Shown here: positions 8,005-17,058 of the stretch, piece after piece
How the letters are laid out: every line of letters starts with the position of its first letter
Numbering within the stretch: the stretch's first letter is position 1
Source: Pseudomonas paraversuta
GTDB lineage: Bacteria > Pseudomonadota > Gammaproteobacteria > Pseudomonadales > Pseudomonadaceae
Length of the DNA: 64,000 nucleotides
NCBI RefSeq assembly: GCF_904063065.1
Contig: NZ_CAJFCL010000004.1
Span: 434,001-498,000 of the forward strand
Direction of reading: 5' to 3'
Program-made: the position numbers and the translations under genes
The notes under the pieces: generated by a model
The model's input: only the letters and a program-made list of their open reading frames with translations
Databases searched by the model: none
Told to the model about the DNA's origin: nothing

Positions 8005-8925
8005 ATGCAAGTGGGTACAGTGGTCCTGTTATTTGTCGCCTTGGCTATCGCCGTGCTTTTCATGGGGTTCAAGGTCGTGCCCCAAGGTTATCAGTGGACA
8101 GTAGAACGCTTCGGCCGCTACACCAACACCCTGAAACCGGGCCTGAATATCATCATTCCGGTCATGGATCGCATCGGACGCAAGATCAACGTGATGGAAA
8201 GCGTGCTGGATATCCCGCCCCAGGAAGTCATTACTGCTGACAACGCCACCGTACAAATCGATGCCGTGTGTTTTTTCCAGGTGGTCAACACGGCCCAGGC
8301 GGCATATGAGGTCAATAACCTCGAGCATGCCATTCGTAACCTGCTGCAAACCAACATCCGCACGGTGCTCGGCTCCATGGAGCTGGATGCCATGCTCAGC
8401 CAGCGGGACGGCATCAATGAAAAACTGCTGCGCACTGTTGATGAAGCCACGGCGCCATGGGGGATCAAGATCACCCGTATCGAGATCAAGGACATCAGCC
8501 CGCCTGCAGACCTGATGGCCGCCATGTCCGGCCAGATGAAAGCCGAGCGCATCAAGCGTGCGCAAATCCTTGAGGCTGAAGGCCTGCGGGCCTCGGCAAT
8601 TTTAACCGCCGAAGGTAAAAAGCAGGCGCAGATCCTCGAAGCTGAAGGCGGCCGCCAGGCGGCTTTTCTCGAGTCCGAAGCCCGGGAGCGCCAGGCCGAA
8701 GCCGAAGCCCGGGCGACCCAGGTAGTGTCTGAAGCCATTGCCAATGGCAACGTGCAGGCGATCAACTACTTCGTCGCGCAAAAATACATCGATGCCCTGG
8801 GCAAGCTGGCCTCTGCCAATAACAGCAAGGTCATCCTCATGCCGCTGGAGGCCAGCCAGGTCATCGGCGCGGTGGGCGGTATCGGCGAAATCGTTAAAGC
8901 CACCTTCGATAACAAAAAGGTCTGA
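8005..8925 (+). CDS. qmcA: SPFH/band 7 membrane protein QmcA (stomatin-like)
   Basis: The protein has 306 residues. A single N-terminal membrane helix (3-22) is followed by the band 7/SPFH domain (about 25-190, with [16 protein letters not shown] and [13 protein letters not shown]) and an Ala/Glu-rich coiled coil (about 195-250, repeated ILEAEG). I chose ATG at 8005 with AAGGAAT upstream over an upstream in-frame start. It is three bases from the nfeD gene; SPFH-NfeD pairs are a known operon theme linked to membrane microdomains and membrane protein quality control. Confidence 0.93.
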   Translation: MQVGTVVLLFVALAIAVLFMGFKVVPQGYQWTVERFGRYTNTLKPGLNIIIPVMDRIGRKINVMESVLDIPPQEVITADNATVQIDAVCFFQVVNTAQAAYEVNNLEHAIRNLLQTNIRTVLGSMELDAMLSQRDGINEKLLRTVDEATAPWGIKITRIEIKDISPPADLMAAMSGQMKAERIKRAQILEAEGLRASAILTAEGKKQAQILEAEGGRQAAFLESEARERQAEAEARATQVVSEAIANGNVQAINYFVAQKYIDALGKLASANNSKVILMPLEASQVIGAVGGIGEIVKATFDNKKV

Positions 8926-8928
8926 GGC

Positions 8929-9378
8929 ATGTGGGAGTTCCTGCAAAACCTGAACTACTGGGACTGGCTGGCACTGGGTACGGTGCTGCTGATTCTGGAA
9001 GTGTTCGGCGCCGGTGGTTATCTGCTTTGGGCAGGCATTGCCGCGATCATCGTCGGGGCCGTGACCTTCCTGATACCGGGCCTGGCCTGGACCCTGCAGT
9101 TCCCTCTGTTTGGCGTACTGGCGATTCTCACCGCGCTGTACTGGTGGAAACGCCAGCGTGGCGCTATCGCCAGTAGCGATCAACCGGACCTGAATCACCG
9201 GGGACACGAGCTGATCGGTCGCACCTTTGTCGTTCAACAGGCGATAGTCGGGGGAAGGGGTAAAATCAAGGTCGGTGACGGGGTATGGATGGTGACAGGG
9301 CCCGATGCTGACGTCGGCACCCGGGTTCGGGTAACAGCCCAGAACGGGACGGTGCTAAGCGTAGAAGTTACTGCATGA
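8929..9378 (+). CDS. NfeD-family membrane protein
   Basis: The protein has 149 residues. Three hydrophobic helices (about 10-30, 33-50, 53-72) are followed by a soluble C-terminal beta-barrel OB-fold (about 90-149, with LIGRTFVVQQ and VGDGVWMVTGPDADVGTRV). This is the short NfeD type that lacks the protease domain. It starts three bases after qmcA, so the two are co-translated, and NfeD proteins interact with SPFH partners in characterised systems. Confidence 0.92.
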   Translation: MWEFLQNLNYWDWLALGTVLLILEVFGAGGYLLWAGIAAIIVGAVTFLIPGLAWTLQFPLFGVLAILTALYWWKRQRGAIASSDQPDLNHRGHELIGRTFVVQQAIVGGRGKIKVGDGVWMVTGPDADVGTRVRVTAQNGTVLSVEVTA

Positions 9379-9444
9379 GGTTACGGAACTCCCGGCCGTT
9401 AACTAGAATCAAAGTTGGTAATTAACCTATTCGGAGTCACTGTC

Positions 9445-9759
9445 ATGCGTCTCAAATATGCTGTTGCCGCGATCGCCCTGCTGTCCCTTCCTGTTGGTTC
9501 TGCAATGGCCGACACTTTTTGGCGCAATGTGCTGTCTTCCGGCGCGACCACCGGCTCCACCTACCTGACCTTCAAAAAAGACCGCAAAGTAATCGCCGCC
9601 CAGGATGACGCCGGGAGCTTTGTTGCCAGCAACGGTTCGATCCGCGGCCCTTATCTGGAATCCGCCATGCAGCAAGTGCGTGCCGATAACCCGCAACTGA
9701 AAGTCAGTGACATGGATCTGGCCAACGCCATCCTGGCGAAAAACGCGACTGTCGAGTAA
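9445..9759 (+). CDS. DUF2388-type small secreted protein
   Basis: The protein has 104 residues. Residues 1-23 form a signal peptide with cleavage after SAMA, followed by DTFWRNVLSSGATTGSTYLTF, which I recall from the Pseudomonas DUF2388 family. ATG at 9445 follows GGAG by 9 bases; an upstream in-frame start lacks a binding site. It is probably periplasmic. Function is unknown. It is likely its own transcript, 66 bases after nfeD. Confidence 0.75.
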   Translation: MRLKYAVAAIALLSLPVGSAMADTFWRNVLSSGATTGSTYLTFKKDRKVIAAQDDAGSFVASNGSIRGPYLESAMQQVRADNPQLKVSDMDLANAILAKNATVE

Positions 9760-9797
9760 CGCCTCTAGCCACTGGCGCTGGTTGCCATGGAATTGCT

Positions 9798-9819
9798 GGG
9801 CCGCTGCTCCTGGCGGCCC
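9798..9819. other. GC-rich hairpin downstream of the DUF2388-type gene
   Basis: GGGCCGC and GCGGCCC pair around an 8-base loop, 38 bases after the stop codon. No T run follows. It may be a weak terminator or 3' end stabiliser. Confidence 0.35.
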
Positions 9820-9884
9820 TGAAGACCAGGCACCCGGGCCAGCAGCTCAGGACTGGTCATTCAGCCCCTAGACAGAAATTTCAC

Positions 9885-9935
9885 CCGATGTGAGCCATGC
9901 TATGGGTATGCTTTGCCCACCCAAACTCACATCGG
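9885..9935. promoter_or_regulatory. Inverted repeat upstream of the ArnB-like gene
   Basis: CCGATGTGAG (9885-9894) and CTCACATCGG (9926-9935) are perfect 10 bp arms separated by 31 bases. The right arm ends 13 bases before the start codon at 9949. Between the arms, TGGGTA and TGCCCA can form an inner hairpin. It could be a two-site operator or a 5' leader stem-loop. Confidence 0.5.
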
Positions 9936-9948
9936 ACGTATTGCTTCC

Positions 9949-11091
9949 ATGAGCTCACTGCCTTTCCTGCCGTTTTCCAAACCCACCATTGATGAAGCCA
10001 CCATTGCTGCGGTTGGCGACGTGCTGCGCTCAGGCTGGATCACCAGCGGGCCCAAGGTTCAGGCTTTCGAAGCACAGCTGTCCGAGTACTTTGGCGGTCG
10101 CCCGGTGCGTACCTTCAACTCCGGCACCTGCACCATGGAAATCGCTCTGCGCATCGCGGGTATCGGTGCCGGTGATGAAGTGATCACCACTTCTATTTCA
10201 TGGGTCGCCACGGCCAATGTGATCCTCGAAGTAGGCGCCACACCGGTGTTCGCCGATATCGACCCGGTTACACGCAATATCGACCTGGCCCAGGTCGAGG
10301 CCGCCATCACCCCGCGTACCAAGGCCATCATTCCGGTGTATTTGTCGGGCTTGCCGGTGGACATGGACGCGTTGTACGCGCTGGCCAAAAAATACAACCT
10401 GCGCGTAGTCGAAGATGCCGCCCAGGCTCTGGGCTCCAGCTGGAACGGGCAACGCATCGGCGCACGCGGCGATTTCGTTTCTTTCAGTTTTCAGGCCAAC
10501 AAAAACATCACCTCGTCCGAAGGCGGGTGTCTGGTGCTGAACAATGAAGAAGAAGCGCGGCTGGCCGAGAAATATCGCCTGCAAGGGGTTACTCGTACCG
10601 GTTTCGACGGTCTGGATGTCGACGTGCTTGGTGGCAAGTTCAACATGACCGATATTGCAGCGGCTATTGGCCTGGGCCAGTTTGCCCATATCGAAGCCAT
10701 TACCGCCCACCGCCGGCAATTGGCAAAACATTACTTCGAATGTTTTGGCCCTGACTTTGAAGCCGAATACGGCGCGCAACTGCCGGTGGCTGACTTCAAC
10801 AATACCAACTGGCATTTGTTCCAGCTGGTGCTGGCGGAGCGCAAAGATGGCGAACCTGCCCGTGCCAGCTTCATGAAAGACATGCAGGCACTGGGCGTCG
10901 GCGTCGGCTATCACTACCCGCCGATTCATTTGCTGAGTTTGTATCGTGCGCAAGGCTTCAAGGAGGGGATGTTGCCGATTGCCGAGCGCGTGGGCCGGCT
11001 GATCGTGTCGCTACCGATGTTTACCGCCATGACCAAGGCCGATGTGGAACGCTCTGTAGCGGCGGTTAAAGCGGTGTTGAAAGACGCTTGA
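9949..11091 (+). CDS. DegT/DnrJ/EryC1/StrS-family PLP aminotransferase (ArnB-like)
   Basis: The protein has 380 residues and is a sugar aminotransferase fold. The N-terminal LPFSKPTIDE and SGWITSGPK match ArnB, which makes UDP-4-amino-4-deoxy-L-arabinose for lipid A modification. The PLP-binding Lys is in SFQANKNITSSEGG (about residue 185), preceded by VVEDAAQALGS. ATG at 9949 was chosen because family homology begins there; its ribosome binding site is weak. None of arnC, A, D, T, E or F is adjacent, so the substrate is uncertain: a UDP-4-keto sugar for surface polysaccharide or lipid A is the likely type. Confidence 0.88.
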   Translation: MSSLPFLPFSKPTIDEATIAAVGDVLRSGWITSGPKVQAFEAQLSEYFGGRPVRTFNSGTCTMEIALRIAGIGAGDEVITTSISWVATANVILEVGATPVFADIDPVTRNIDLAQVEAAITPRTKAIIPVYLSGLPVDMDALYALAKKYNLRVVEDAAQALGSSWNGQRIGARGDFVSFSFQANKNITSSEGGCLVLNNEEEARLAEKYRLQGVTRTGFDGLDVDVLGGKFNMTDIAAAIGLGQFAHIEAITAHRRQLAKHYFECFGPDFEAEYGAQLPVADFNNTNWHLFQLVLAERKDGEPARASFMKDMQALGVGVGYHYPPIHLLSLYRAQGFKEGMLPIAERVGRLIVSLPMFTAMTKADVERSVAAVKAVLKDA

Positions 11092-11104
11092 GTATTTAGA
11101 ACAA

Positions 11105-11175
11105 CTGCAGGAGCGAGCTTGCCTTGCGCTCTTTTGATCTTCTGAAAGATCGCGAGCAAGGACGCTCCCACAGGA
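11105..11175. repeat. REP-type palindromic element
   Basis: The left arm CAGGAGCGAGCTTGC and right arm GCGAGCAAGGACGCTCCCACA form an imperfect palindrome with an inner GATCTT/AAGATC stem. It lies between the convergent aminotransferase and gcvH genes. GGAGCGAGCTTGC is a common core of Pseudomonas REP sequences. Confidence 0.75.
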
Positions 11176-11186
11176 ACAGGCCGGGG

Positions 11187-11570
11187 TTACTCGCCGATTG
11201 CGGCTTTGTAACCGGCAGCATCCAGCAGCTTTTCCAGTTCCGCGGTGTTGCTTGGCTTGAGCTTGAAGATCCAGCTGGCGTAGGGTTCGCTGTTCAGCGA
11301 CTCAGGGCTATCGGCCAGTGCTTCGTTAACGGCAATGACTTCGCCCGACACCGGCGAGTAGATATCCGAAGCAGCTTTTACCGACTCCACGACTCCCGCA
11401 GTATCACCGGCGGCAAACACTTTGCCGACTTCGGCCAGCTCAACAAACACCACATCCCCCAAGGCTTCCTGAGCGTGATCGCTGATGCCGACAGTAACCG
11501 TACCATCAGCTTCCAGACGGGCCCACTCATGACTTTCAGCAAAGCGCAGGTCAGCAGGGATATCGCTCAT
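11187..11570 (-). CDS. gcvH: Glycine cleavage system H protein
   Basis: This 127-residue lipoyl carrier shuttles the aminomethyl group between the P, T and L proteins of glycine cleavage. The lipoylated Lys is in [15 protein letters not shown] chose ATG at 11570 ([10 protein letters not shown]), preceded by GAGG, over an upstream TTG. It follows gcvT by 62 bases on the same strand, so the two form an operon. The gcvP gene is not downstream: the next gene is convergent. Pseudomonads can carry more than one gcv set. Confidence 0.96.
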   Translation of the reverse strand: MSDIPADLRFAESHEWARLEADGTVTVGISDHAQEALGDVVFVELAEVGKVFAAGDTAGVVESVKAASDIYSPVSGEVIAVNEALADSPESLNSEPYASWIFKLKPSNTAELEKLLDAAGYKAAIGE

Positions 11571-11632
11571 ATTCAGTGTCCTCAAGAAGAAATTTCAGCG
11601 GCTCACACAGCGTGTTTGCCCGCCAGTAAACA

Positions 11633-12715
11633 TTAGATCAAGGCTTTGCCAAGACGCACAAAAGTCGGTTTAACCACGCGAACCGGATACCACTTACCAC
11701 GAATTTCGACCTCGGCACGATCGGCCGTTGCCACTGGAACCCGTGCCAAGGCAATCGATTTGCTCAGCGTAGGAGAGAAACTACCACTGGTTATCTCTCC
11801 TTCGCCAACATCAGCGATACGAACCACCTGATGAGCCCGCAGGACACCCCGCTCTTCGAGTACCAGACCCACCAGTTTGAGCTTCACTCCGCAGGCCTTT
11901 TCGGCCTCCAGCGCTTCGCGGCCAATGAATTTTCGCGAGGACGGTTCCCACGCGATGGTCCAGGCCATGTTGGCGGAAAGTGGCGAGACAGACAGATGAA
12001 TATCCTGTCCGTAGAGGTTCATGCCGGCTTCAAGACGCAAGGTATCGCGAGCGCCCAGGCCAATAGGCGAGATACCGGCGCCCACCAGGTCGTTAAAGAA
12101 AGCCGGGGCCTGATCGGCCGGAAGCAGAATTTCCAGACCGTCTTCGCCGGTATAGCCGGTGCGCGCGATAAACCAGTCACCACAGCTCTGCCCTTCGAAG
12201 GGCTTGAGTTGCTGGATCAACTGGCTGCGGGCCTGATTCACCAGCTCGGCCACCTTATGCCGGGCCTGAGGTCCCTGAATTGCCAGCAAAGCCAGTTCGG
12301 AACGCTCGTGCAGCTCAACGGCATAGCCTTGAGCCTGAGCCGCCATCCAGGCCAGATCCTGATCACGGGTAGCGGCGTTGACAATAAGCCGATAGCCGTC
12401 GGGCATGAGGTAGACAATCATGTCGTCGACCACACCGCCCTGCTCATTGAGCATGGCGCTGTAAAGAGCACGGCCGGGCGTGTTCAGACGTTCGACATCG
12501 TTGGCCAATAAATGCTGGAGCCATTCCTTGGCCTGATTACCGGTGACGTCAATCACGGTCATATGCGAGACATCAAAAACTCCACAGTCGCGGCGCACCT
12601 CATGGTGTTCCTCGACTTGCGAGCCGTAATGCAAGGGCATATCCCAACCGCCAAAATCGACCATCTTCGCGCCAAGGGCGAGATGCAGGTCATACAGAGG
12701 CGTACGCTGTCCCAT
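11633..12715 (-). CDS. gcvT: Glycine cleavage system T protein (aminomethyltransferase)
   Basis: This 360-residue enzyme transfers the methylene group from H protein-bound intermediate to tetrahydrofolate. The N-terminus [33 protein letters not shown] region (positions 1-33) and the DVSHM motif are characteristic; [10 protein letters not shown] lies in the middle. GGAAGGAG sits just upstream of the ATG. It is first in a gcvT-gcvH operon. I looked for a glycine riboswitch in the 156-base upstream region and did not see the paired CTCTC/GGAC-type aptamer sequences, only a small hairpin. Confidence 0.96.
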   Translation of the reverse strand: MGQRTPLYDLHLALGAKMVDFGGWDMPLHYGSQVEEHHEVRRDCGVFDVSHMTVIDVTGNQAKEWLQHLLANDVERLNTPGRALYSAMLNEQGGVVDDMIVYLMPDGYRLIVNAATRDQDLAWMAAQAQGYAVELHERSELALLAIQGPQARHKVAELVNQARSQLIQQLKPFEGQSCGDWFIARTGYTGEDGLEILLPADQAPAFFNDLVGAGISPIGLGARDTLRLEAGMNLYGQDIHLSVSPLSANMAWTIAWEPSSRKFIGREALEAEKACGVKLKLVGLVLEERGVLRAHQVVRIADVGEGEITSGSFSPTLSKSIALARVPVATADRAEVEIRGKWYPVRVVKPTFVRLGKALI

Positions 12716-12768
12716 GGGTTTCTCCTTCCGGGCTTGGCGAAGGTGCGGACAGGCTTGTTTTGGGCCCC

Positions 12769-12787
12769 AGCCCTCTTAAAGAGGGCT
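12769..12787. other. Small hairpin between the iron permease gene and gcvT
   Basis: AGCCCTCT and AGAGGGCT form a perfect 8 bp stem around TAA. It lies 85 bases past the permease stop and 54 bases before the gcvT start on the minus strand. No T run follows on that strand, so terminator function is uncertain. Confidence 0.4.
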
Positions 12788-12871
12788 TGATGCGTTTAAC
12801 AGAGAACCTGGCCTGACAGACAGACCGCACCGAATGCCGCGCATTGTATCCACATGGGGAGGGACTGGCAC

Positions 12872-14488
12872 CTAACCGATTCGATGTGCCGAGCGACGGA
12901 TCAGCCCGATGACCGGCAATAAACCGACCAGCACCAACGTCAGCGCCGGTAACGAGGCCCGCGCCCACTCACCTTCACTGGTCATCTCAAAGATCCGAAC
13001 CGCCAGCGTGTCCCACCCGAACGGGCGCATCAGCAAGGTAGCAGGCATCTCTTTGAGCACATCGACAAATACCAGCAGCGCAGCACTCAGGGTGCCCGGC
13101 AGCAATAACGGCAGATACACTTTGATAAACAGTCGCGGGCCACTCACTCCCAGACTGCGGGCCGCTTCCGGCAAAGAAGGCCGGATGCGCGCCAGGCTGT
13201 TTTCCAGCGGGCCGTAAGCCACAGCAATAAAGCGCACCAGATATGCCAGCAGCAAGGCCGACAGGCTGCCCAGCAAGAGCGGCTTGCCTGCTCCTCCGAG
13301 CCAGCCTGATACCGGGATCACCAGTTCACGATCCAGATAGCTGAAAGCCAGCATGATCGATACCGCCAGCACCGATCCCGGCAATGCATAGCCCAGGTTC
13401 GCCAGACTGACCCCGGCGCGGATAGCCGGAGTGGGCGCCTGTCGTCGGGCAAACGCCAGCACCAGCGCCACGCTGACGGTGATCAGGGCGGCCATGGCGC
13501 CCAGATACAGGGTGTGCAGAATCAGGCCGGTATAACGCTCATCAAGATCAAAGCGCCCGCGCTGCCAGAACCACACCACCAATTGCAGCATCGGGATCAC
13601 GAAAGCGCAGGCGAACACCAGCAAGCACCAGCTGCTGGCCAGCCACGCCTTGGCCCCCCGCAAGTGATACAAGGCCTTGACCCGGGGCCGCTCGTTACTG
13701 GCGCGGCTGGCACCCCGGGCCCGGCGTTCGCCATAGAGCACGAGCATCACCACCAGCAGCAGCAAACTGGCCAGTTGCGCAGCGGTGGACAGGCTGAAAA
13801 AGCCGTACCAGGTTTTGTAGATGGCCGTGGTAAAGGTATCGAAGTTGAACACCGACACGGCGCCGAAATCGGCCAGGGTCTCCATCAGTGCCAGCGCCAC
13901 CCCCGCACCAATTGCCGGGCGTGCCATTGGCAGCGCCACACGCCAGAACGCCTGCCACGGACTCTGGCCCAACACCCGGGCCGCTTCCATCAGGCCTTTG
14001 CCCTGAGCGAGGAATGCGCTGCGCGCCAACAAGTAAACGTAGGGGTAGAACACCAGAATCAGCACGATAATCACGCCGCCGGTGGAGCGCACCCTTGGCA
14101 GCCGCAGGCCCATGCCGAACCATTCCCGCAGCAGGGTTTGCACCGGACCGGCAAAGTCCAGCAGGCCGACAAAAACAAATGCCAGCACATAGGCAGGAAT
14201 CGCGAACGGCAGCATCAGCGCCCAGTCCAGCCAGCGCCTGCCGGGGAACTCGCACAGGCTGGTTAACCACGCCAGGCTCACGCCCAGCAGCGTCACGCCT
14301 ATGCCGACCCCCACAATCAGGGTGAGGGTGTTGCCCAGCAGGCGCGGCATCTGCGTATCCCACAGGTGGCTCCAGATCTGTGCATCAATGCTTTGCCAGG
14401 ACAACAGCAGAACGCTCAGCGGCAACAGCACCAGAGCGGCAATGACAAAAACCAGTGGATACCAGCGACGTTGGGCAGGATGGGCCAC
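12872..14488 (-). CDS. fbpB: Ferric iron ABC transporter permease (FbpB/AfuB type)
   Basis: This 538-residue inner-membrane permease is a fused double unit with about 12 membrane helices and two binding-protein-dependent transport domains, each with an EAA-type loop (EAARVLGQSPWQAFWRVALP and EAARSLGVSGPRLFIKVYLP). I chose GTG at 14488, with GAGAG upstream. It is downstream of the matching substrate-binding gene on the same strand, 147 bases away with a REPIN between. No ATPase gene is adjacent, so the ATPase must be supplied from elsewhere. Iron specificity is inferred from the family and the binding protein. Confidence 0.9.
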   Translation of the reverse strand: MAHPAQRRWYPLVFVIAALVLLPLSVLLLSWQSIDAQIWSHLWDTQMPRLLGNTLTLIVGVGIGVTLLGVSLAWLTSLCEFPGRRWLDWALMLPFAIPAYVLAFVFVGLLDFAGPVQTLLREWFGMGLRLPRVRSTGGVIIVLILVFYPYVYLLARSAFLAQGKGLMEAARVLGQSPWQAFWRVALPMARPAIGAGVALALMETLADFGAVSVFNFDTFTTAIYKTWYGFFSLSTAAQLASLLLLVVMLVLYGERRARGASRASNERPRVKALYHLRGAKAWLASSWCLLVFACAFVIPMLQLVVWFWQRGRFDLDERYTGLILHTLYLGAMAALITVSVALVLAFARRQAPTPAIRAGVSLANLGYALPGSVLAVSIMLAFSYLDRELVIPVSGWLGGAGKPLLLGSLSALLLAYLVRFIAVAYGPLENSLARIRPSLPEAARSLGVSGPRLFIKVYLPLLLPGTLSAALLVFVDVLKEMPATLLMRPFGWDTLAVRIFEMTSEGEWARASLPALTLVLVGLLPVIGLIRRSAHRIG

Positions 14489-14528
14489 GAAAAACTCTCG
14501 GAAGTTGTTTGGAAGTACCGATAACAAA

Positions 14529-14614
14529 TATGGGAGCGGGCTTGCTGGCGATAGCCTCAGCCCGGTCTCCTACAGAAACCACGCTGATGCTATCGCGGGC
14601 AAGCCCGCTCCCAC
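14529..14614. repeat. REPIN (paired REP palindromes)
   Basis: An 86-base element starts TATGGGAGCGGGCTTGC and ends with the inverted copy GCAAGCCCGCTCCCACA. Inner arms GCGATAGC and GCTATCGC also pair. It sits between the iron permease and binding protein genes, where such elements can uncouple expression of the two. Confidence 0.85.
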
Positions 14615-14635
14615 AGGTAAAACTTCAGTTTTTTA

Positions 14636-15637
14636 TCAGTTCCAGCCAGCACGATCCATCATGCGGATAGCTTCTGCCTGGCGCTTGCCTGCGACTTCAA
14701 CCGGCAGTTCATCGGCCTTGAAGTTACCCCAGCTGGCCACTTCGGCTGAAGGTGCAACAGTCGGGTTGGCCGGGAATTCCTGGTTAGTCCCGGCAAAAAT
14801 CGCCTGGGCTTCAGGGGTGGTCATCCACTCCACCAACGCCTTGGCCGCTTCAGGATGCGGAGCGTATTTGGTCAGGCCAATACCCGACAGGTTGACGTGA
14901 ACGCCGCGGTCCGCCTGGTTCGGCCAGAACAGTTTCACCGCCAGATCCGGCTTCTGCTTGTGCAGACGGCCATAGTAGTAAGTGTTGACGATGCCGACGT
15001 CGCACTGCCCGGCGTTGATCGCCTCCAGCACTGCGATGTCATCCGAGAACACATCGGTAGACAGGTTATTCACCCAGCCCTTGAGGATTTCTTCAGTTTT
15101 CTGCGGGCCATTCACTTCGATCATGGTGGCGGTCAGCGACTGGTTATAAACCTTCTTGGCGGTGCGCAGGCACAGGCGGCCTTCCCACTTTTTGTCCGCC
15201 AGGGCTTCGTAAGTCGACAGTTCTTCAGGTTTGACCCGGTCAGAGGCGTAGGCAATGGTTCGCGCACGCAAACTCAAGCCTGTCCACTCGTGGGAGGAAG
15301 AGCGGTATTGAGGCGGGATATTTTTATCGATCACGTCAGATTTGAGCGGCTGCAAAATGCCCATTTGCTCGGCCTGCCACAGGTTGCCGGCATCCACAGT
15401 CAGCAACAGGTCAGCAGTAGCGTTCTGCCCTTCGGCCTTGATGCGCTGCATCAGCGGCGCTTCCTTGTCGGTGATGAACTTGACCTTGACTCCGGTTTTG
15501 GCGGTGTAGGCGTCAAATACCGGCTTGATCAGCTCGTCGATGCGCGAGGAGTAGACCACCACTTCATCGGCAGCAAAGGCGCTGCTCCCGAAAACAGTAA
15601 GGGCCAGGGCAGTCAGTAGACGCTTGGGTACCAACAT
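14636..15637 (-). CDS. fbpA: Ferric iron ABC transporter substrate-binding protein (FbpA type)
   Basis: This 333-residue periplasmic protein has a signal peptide (1-22, cleavage after SAFA) followed by [20 protein letters not shown], typical of FbpA/AfuA. The body has [18 protein letters not shown] and, near residue 220, VNTYYYGR, where the paired Tyr residues of FbpA coordinate ferric iron. It is first in a two-gene transcript with the permease. A Fur-like sequence lies 38 bases upstream, consistent with iron repression. Confidence 0.92.
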   Translation of the reverse strand: MLVPKRLLTALALTVFGSSAFAADEVVVYSSRIDELIKPVFDAYTAKTGVKVKFITDKEAPLMQRIKAEGQNATADLLLTVDAGNLWQAEQMGILQPLKSDVIDKNIPPQYRSSSHEWTGLSLRARTIAYASDRVKPEELSTYEALADKKWEGRLCLRTAKKVYNQSLTATMIEVNGPQKTEEILKGWVNNLSTDVFSDDIAVLEAINAGQCDVGIVNTYYYGRLHKQKPDLAVKLFWPNQADRGVHVNLSGIGLTKYAPHPEAAKALVEWMTTPEAQAIFAGTNQEFPANPTVAPSAEVASWGNFKADELPVEVAGKRQAEAIRMMDRAGWN

Positions 15638-15674
15638 GGAGGGCGGTCTCTCTTAATGCGAATCGGGCGTAAAT

Positions 15675-15693
15675 GGTAGTGAATCACATTTGC
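15675..15693. promoter_or_regulatory. Candidate Fur box upstream of fbpA
   Basis: The 19-base segment starting GGTAGTGAATC matches the Fur consensus at 11 of 19 positions by my count. It lies 38 bases before the fbpA start. This is a weak match, made plausible by the iron transport gene. Confidence 0.35.
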
Positions 15694-15756
15694 CATCTCA
15701 ACCTAACTCGCCCTAGAGCCGTTACCAGATGTTGCAAGAAACGCCTTCTGCAGGTC

Positions 15757-16980
15757 TCAGGCTTTGGCCAGCGGCGGCAAGTCGCCGGTCAGGCCCAGCG
15801 CCTGACGCACAAACAGCGCTTTGGCTTCGGGCATTTGATTGACCCATTTCAACCCGCTGTTACGCAGCAAGCGGGCAGTCAACGAATCTGACTGGAACAG
15901 GCGCTCAAAACCTTCCATCGCCGCCATCAACGCCAGGTTGTGCGGCATGCGGCGGCGCTCGAAACGGCTCAGTACCCGCACATCCGCCAGCCGTTCACCA
16001 CGATCCACCCCGTGCAACAGCACATCTGCCAGCACCGCTGCATCGAGGAAGCCCAGATTCACCCCCTGCCCGGCCAGGGGGTGGATGGTGTGTGCCGCAT
16101 CGCCGATCAATGCCAGGCCTTCGGCCACATAACGCTTGGCGTGACGCTGGCGCAGAGACACGCAGACCCGCGGGTCTGCACTCACAACGTTGCCCAGCCG
16201 GCCTTCGAAGGCCAGCTCCAGCTCGCGGCAGAACCCCTCGTCATCCAGCGCCATCAGGTGCGCGGCCTGCTCAGGGATGGTCGACCAGACTATTGAGCAC
16301 CAATCCTGCTGGCCATCACGCTGCAGTGGCAAAAACGCCAGTGGCCCGTGATCGGTAAAACGCTGCCAGGCGGTCTGCTGATGGGGTTCTGCGCACCGCA
16401 CGCTGGTGACGATGGCGTGATGCTGGTAATCCCACTCACGGGTCTCACAGCCGGTCAGGCGGCGCACAGCCGAGTTGGCACCGTCGGCGGCAATCACTAC
16501 CGGTGCCCGCAGGGTGCGTCCATCGGCCAGGGTCAGCAGCCAGTCGTCAGCGGAACGACGCATTTGCTCCAGCCGTGCATTGGCCAGCAGTTGGATATCC
16601 GTGGCTTGCAGGCACTCCAGCAGCGCATCCTGGATCACCCGGTTTTCAACGATATGGCCCAGCACCTCGGCATGCACACTGGCCGCCGAGAAGTGGATCT
16701 GCCCCGTGCCGCTGCCATCCCACACGTGCATGTGCGAATACGGACTGGCACGCCGCCGGGCAATCCCGTCCCAGGCTCCCAGGCGTTGCAGGATGCGCTG
16801 ACTGGCGGCCGACAAGGCACTGACCCTGGGTTCAAACGGGGCCTGCGGGCTGAACGGTTTGACATCCAGCGGGCTGCCATCGAGCAGCAGAATTTTCAGT
16901 CCGCTGTCCTTGAGCGCCAGTGCCAAAGCACTACCGACCATTCCGGCCCCGACAATCAGCAGATCTGCGCGCATTTCCAT
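15757..16980 (-). CDS. UbiH/UbiF/VisC-family FAD monooxygenase (UbiI-like)
   Basis: This 407-residue flavoprotein hydroxylates a ubiquinone precursor. The N-terminal FAD dinucleotide fold is LLIVGAGMVGSALALAL, the second motif is VIAADGANSAVR, and the FAD-binding GDAAHTIHPLAGQGVNLG is intact. It is the last gene of the run ygfB-pepP-ubiH-this gene, 78 bases after ubiH. The neighbouring UbiH is a paralogue; by position and E. coli synteny this one is probably UbiI (C5 hydroxylase), but UbiF-like activity cannot be excluded from sequence. Confidence 0.9.
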   Translation of the reverse strand: MEMRADLLIVGAGMVGSALALALKDSGLKILLLDGSPLDVKPFSPQAPFEPRVSALSAASQRILQRLGAWDGIARRRASPYSHMHVWDGSGTGQIHFSAASVHAEVLGHIVENRVIQDALLECLQATDIQLLANARLEQMRRSADDWLLTLADGRTLRAPVVIAADGANSAVRRLTGCETREWDYQHHAIVTSVRCAEPHQQTAWQRFTDHGPLAFLPLQRDGQQDWCSIVWSTIPEQAAHLMALDDEGFCRELELAFEGRLGNVVSADPRVCVSLRQRHAKRYVAEGLALIGDAAHTIHPLAGQGVNLGFLDAAVLADVLLHGVDRGERLADVRVLSRFERRRMPHNLALMAAMEGFERLFQSDSLTARLLRNSGLKWVNQMPEAKALFVRQALGLTGDLPPLAKA

Positions 16981-17058
16981 GCTTTAAGCCTGTCTCGCTA
17001 GCGGCATACGCCGCACTTGAAAAATGGTCCGACACGGGGCATGCCCCGGCCGTCATTA

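Noticed and set aside
12716..12871. Glycine riboswitch upstream of gcvT
   Set aside because: The region has only a small AGCCCTCT hairpin and lacks the conserved aptamer pairings I would expect.
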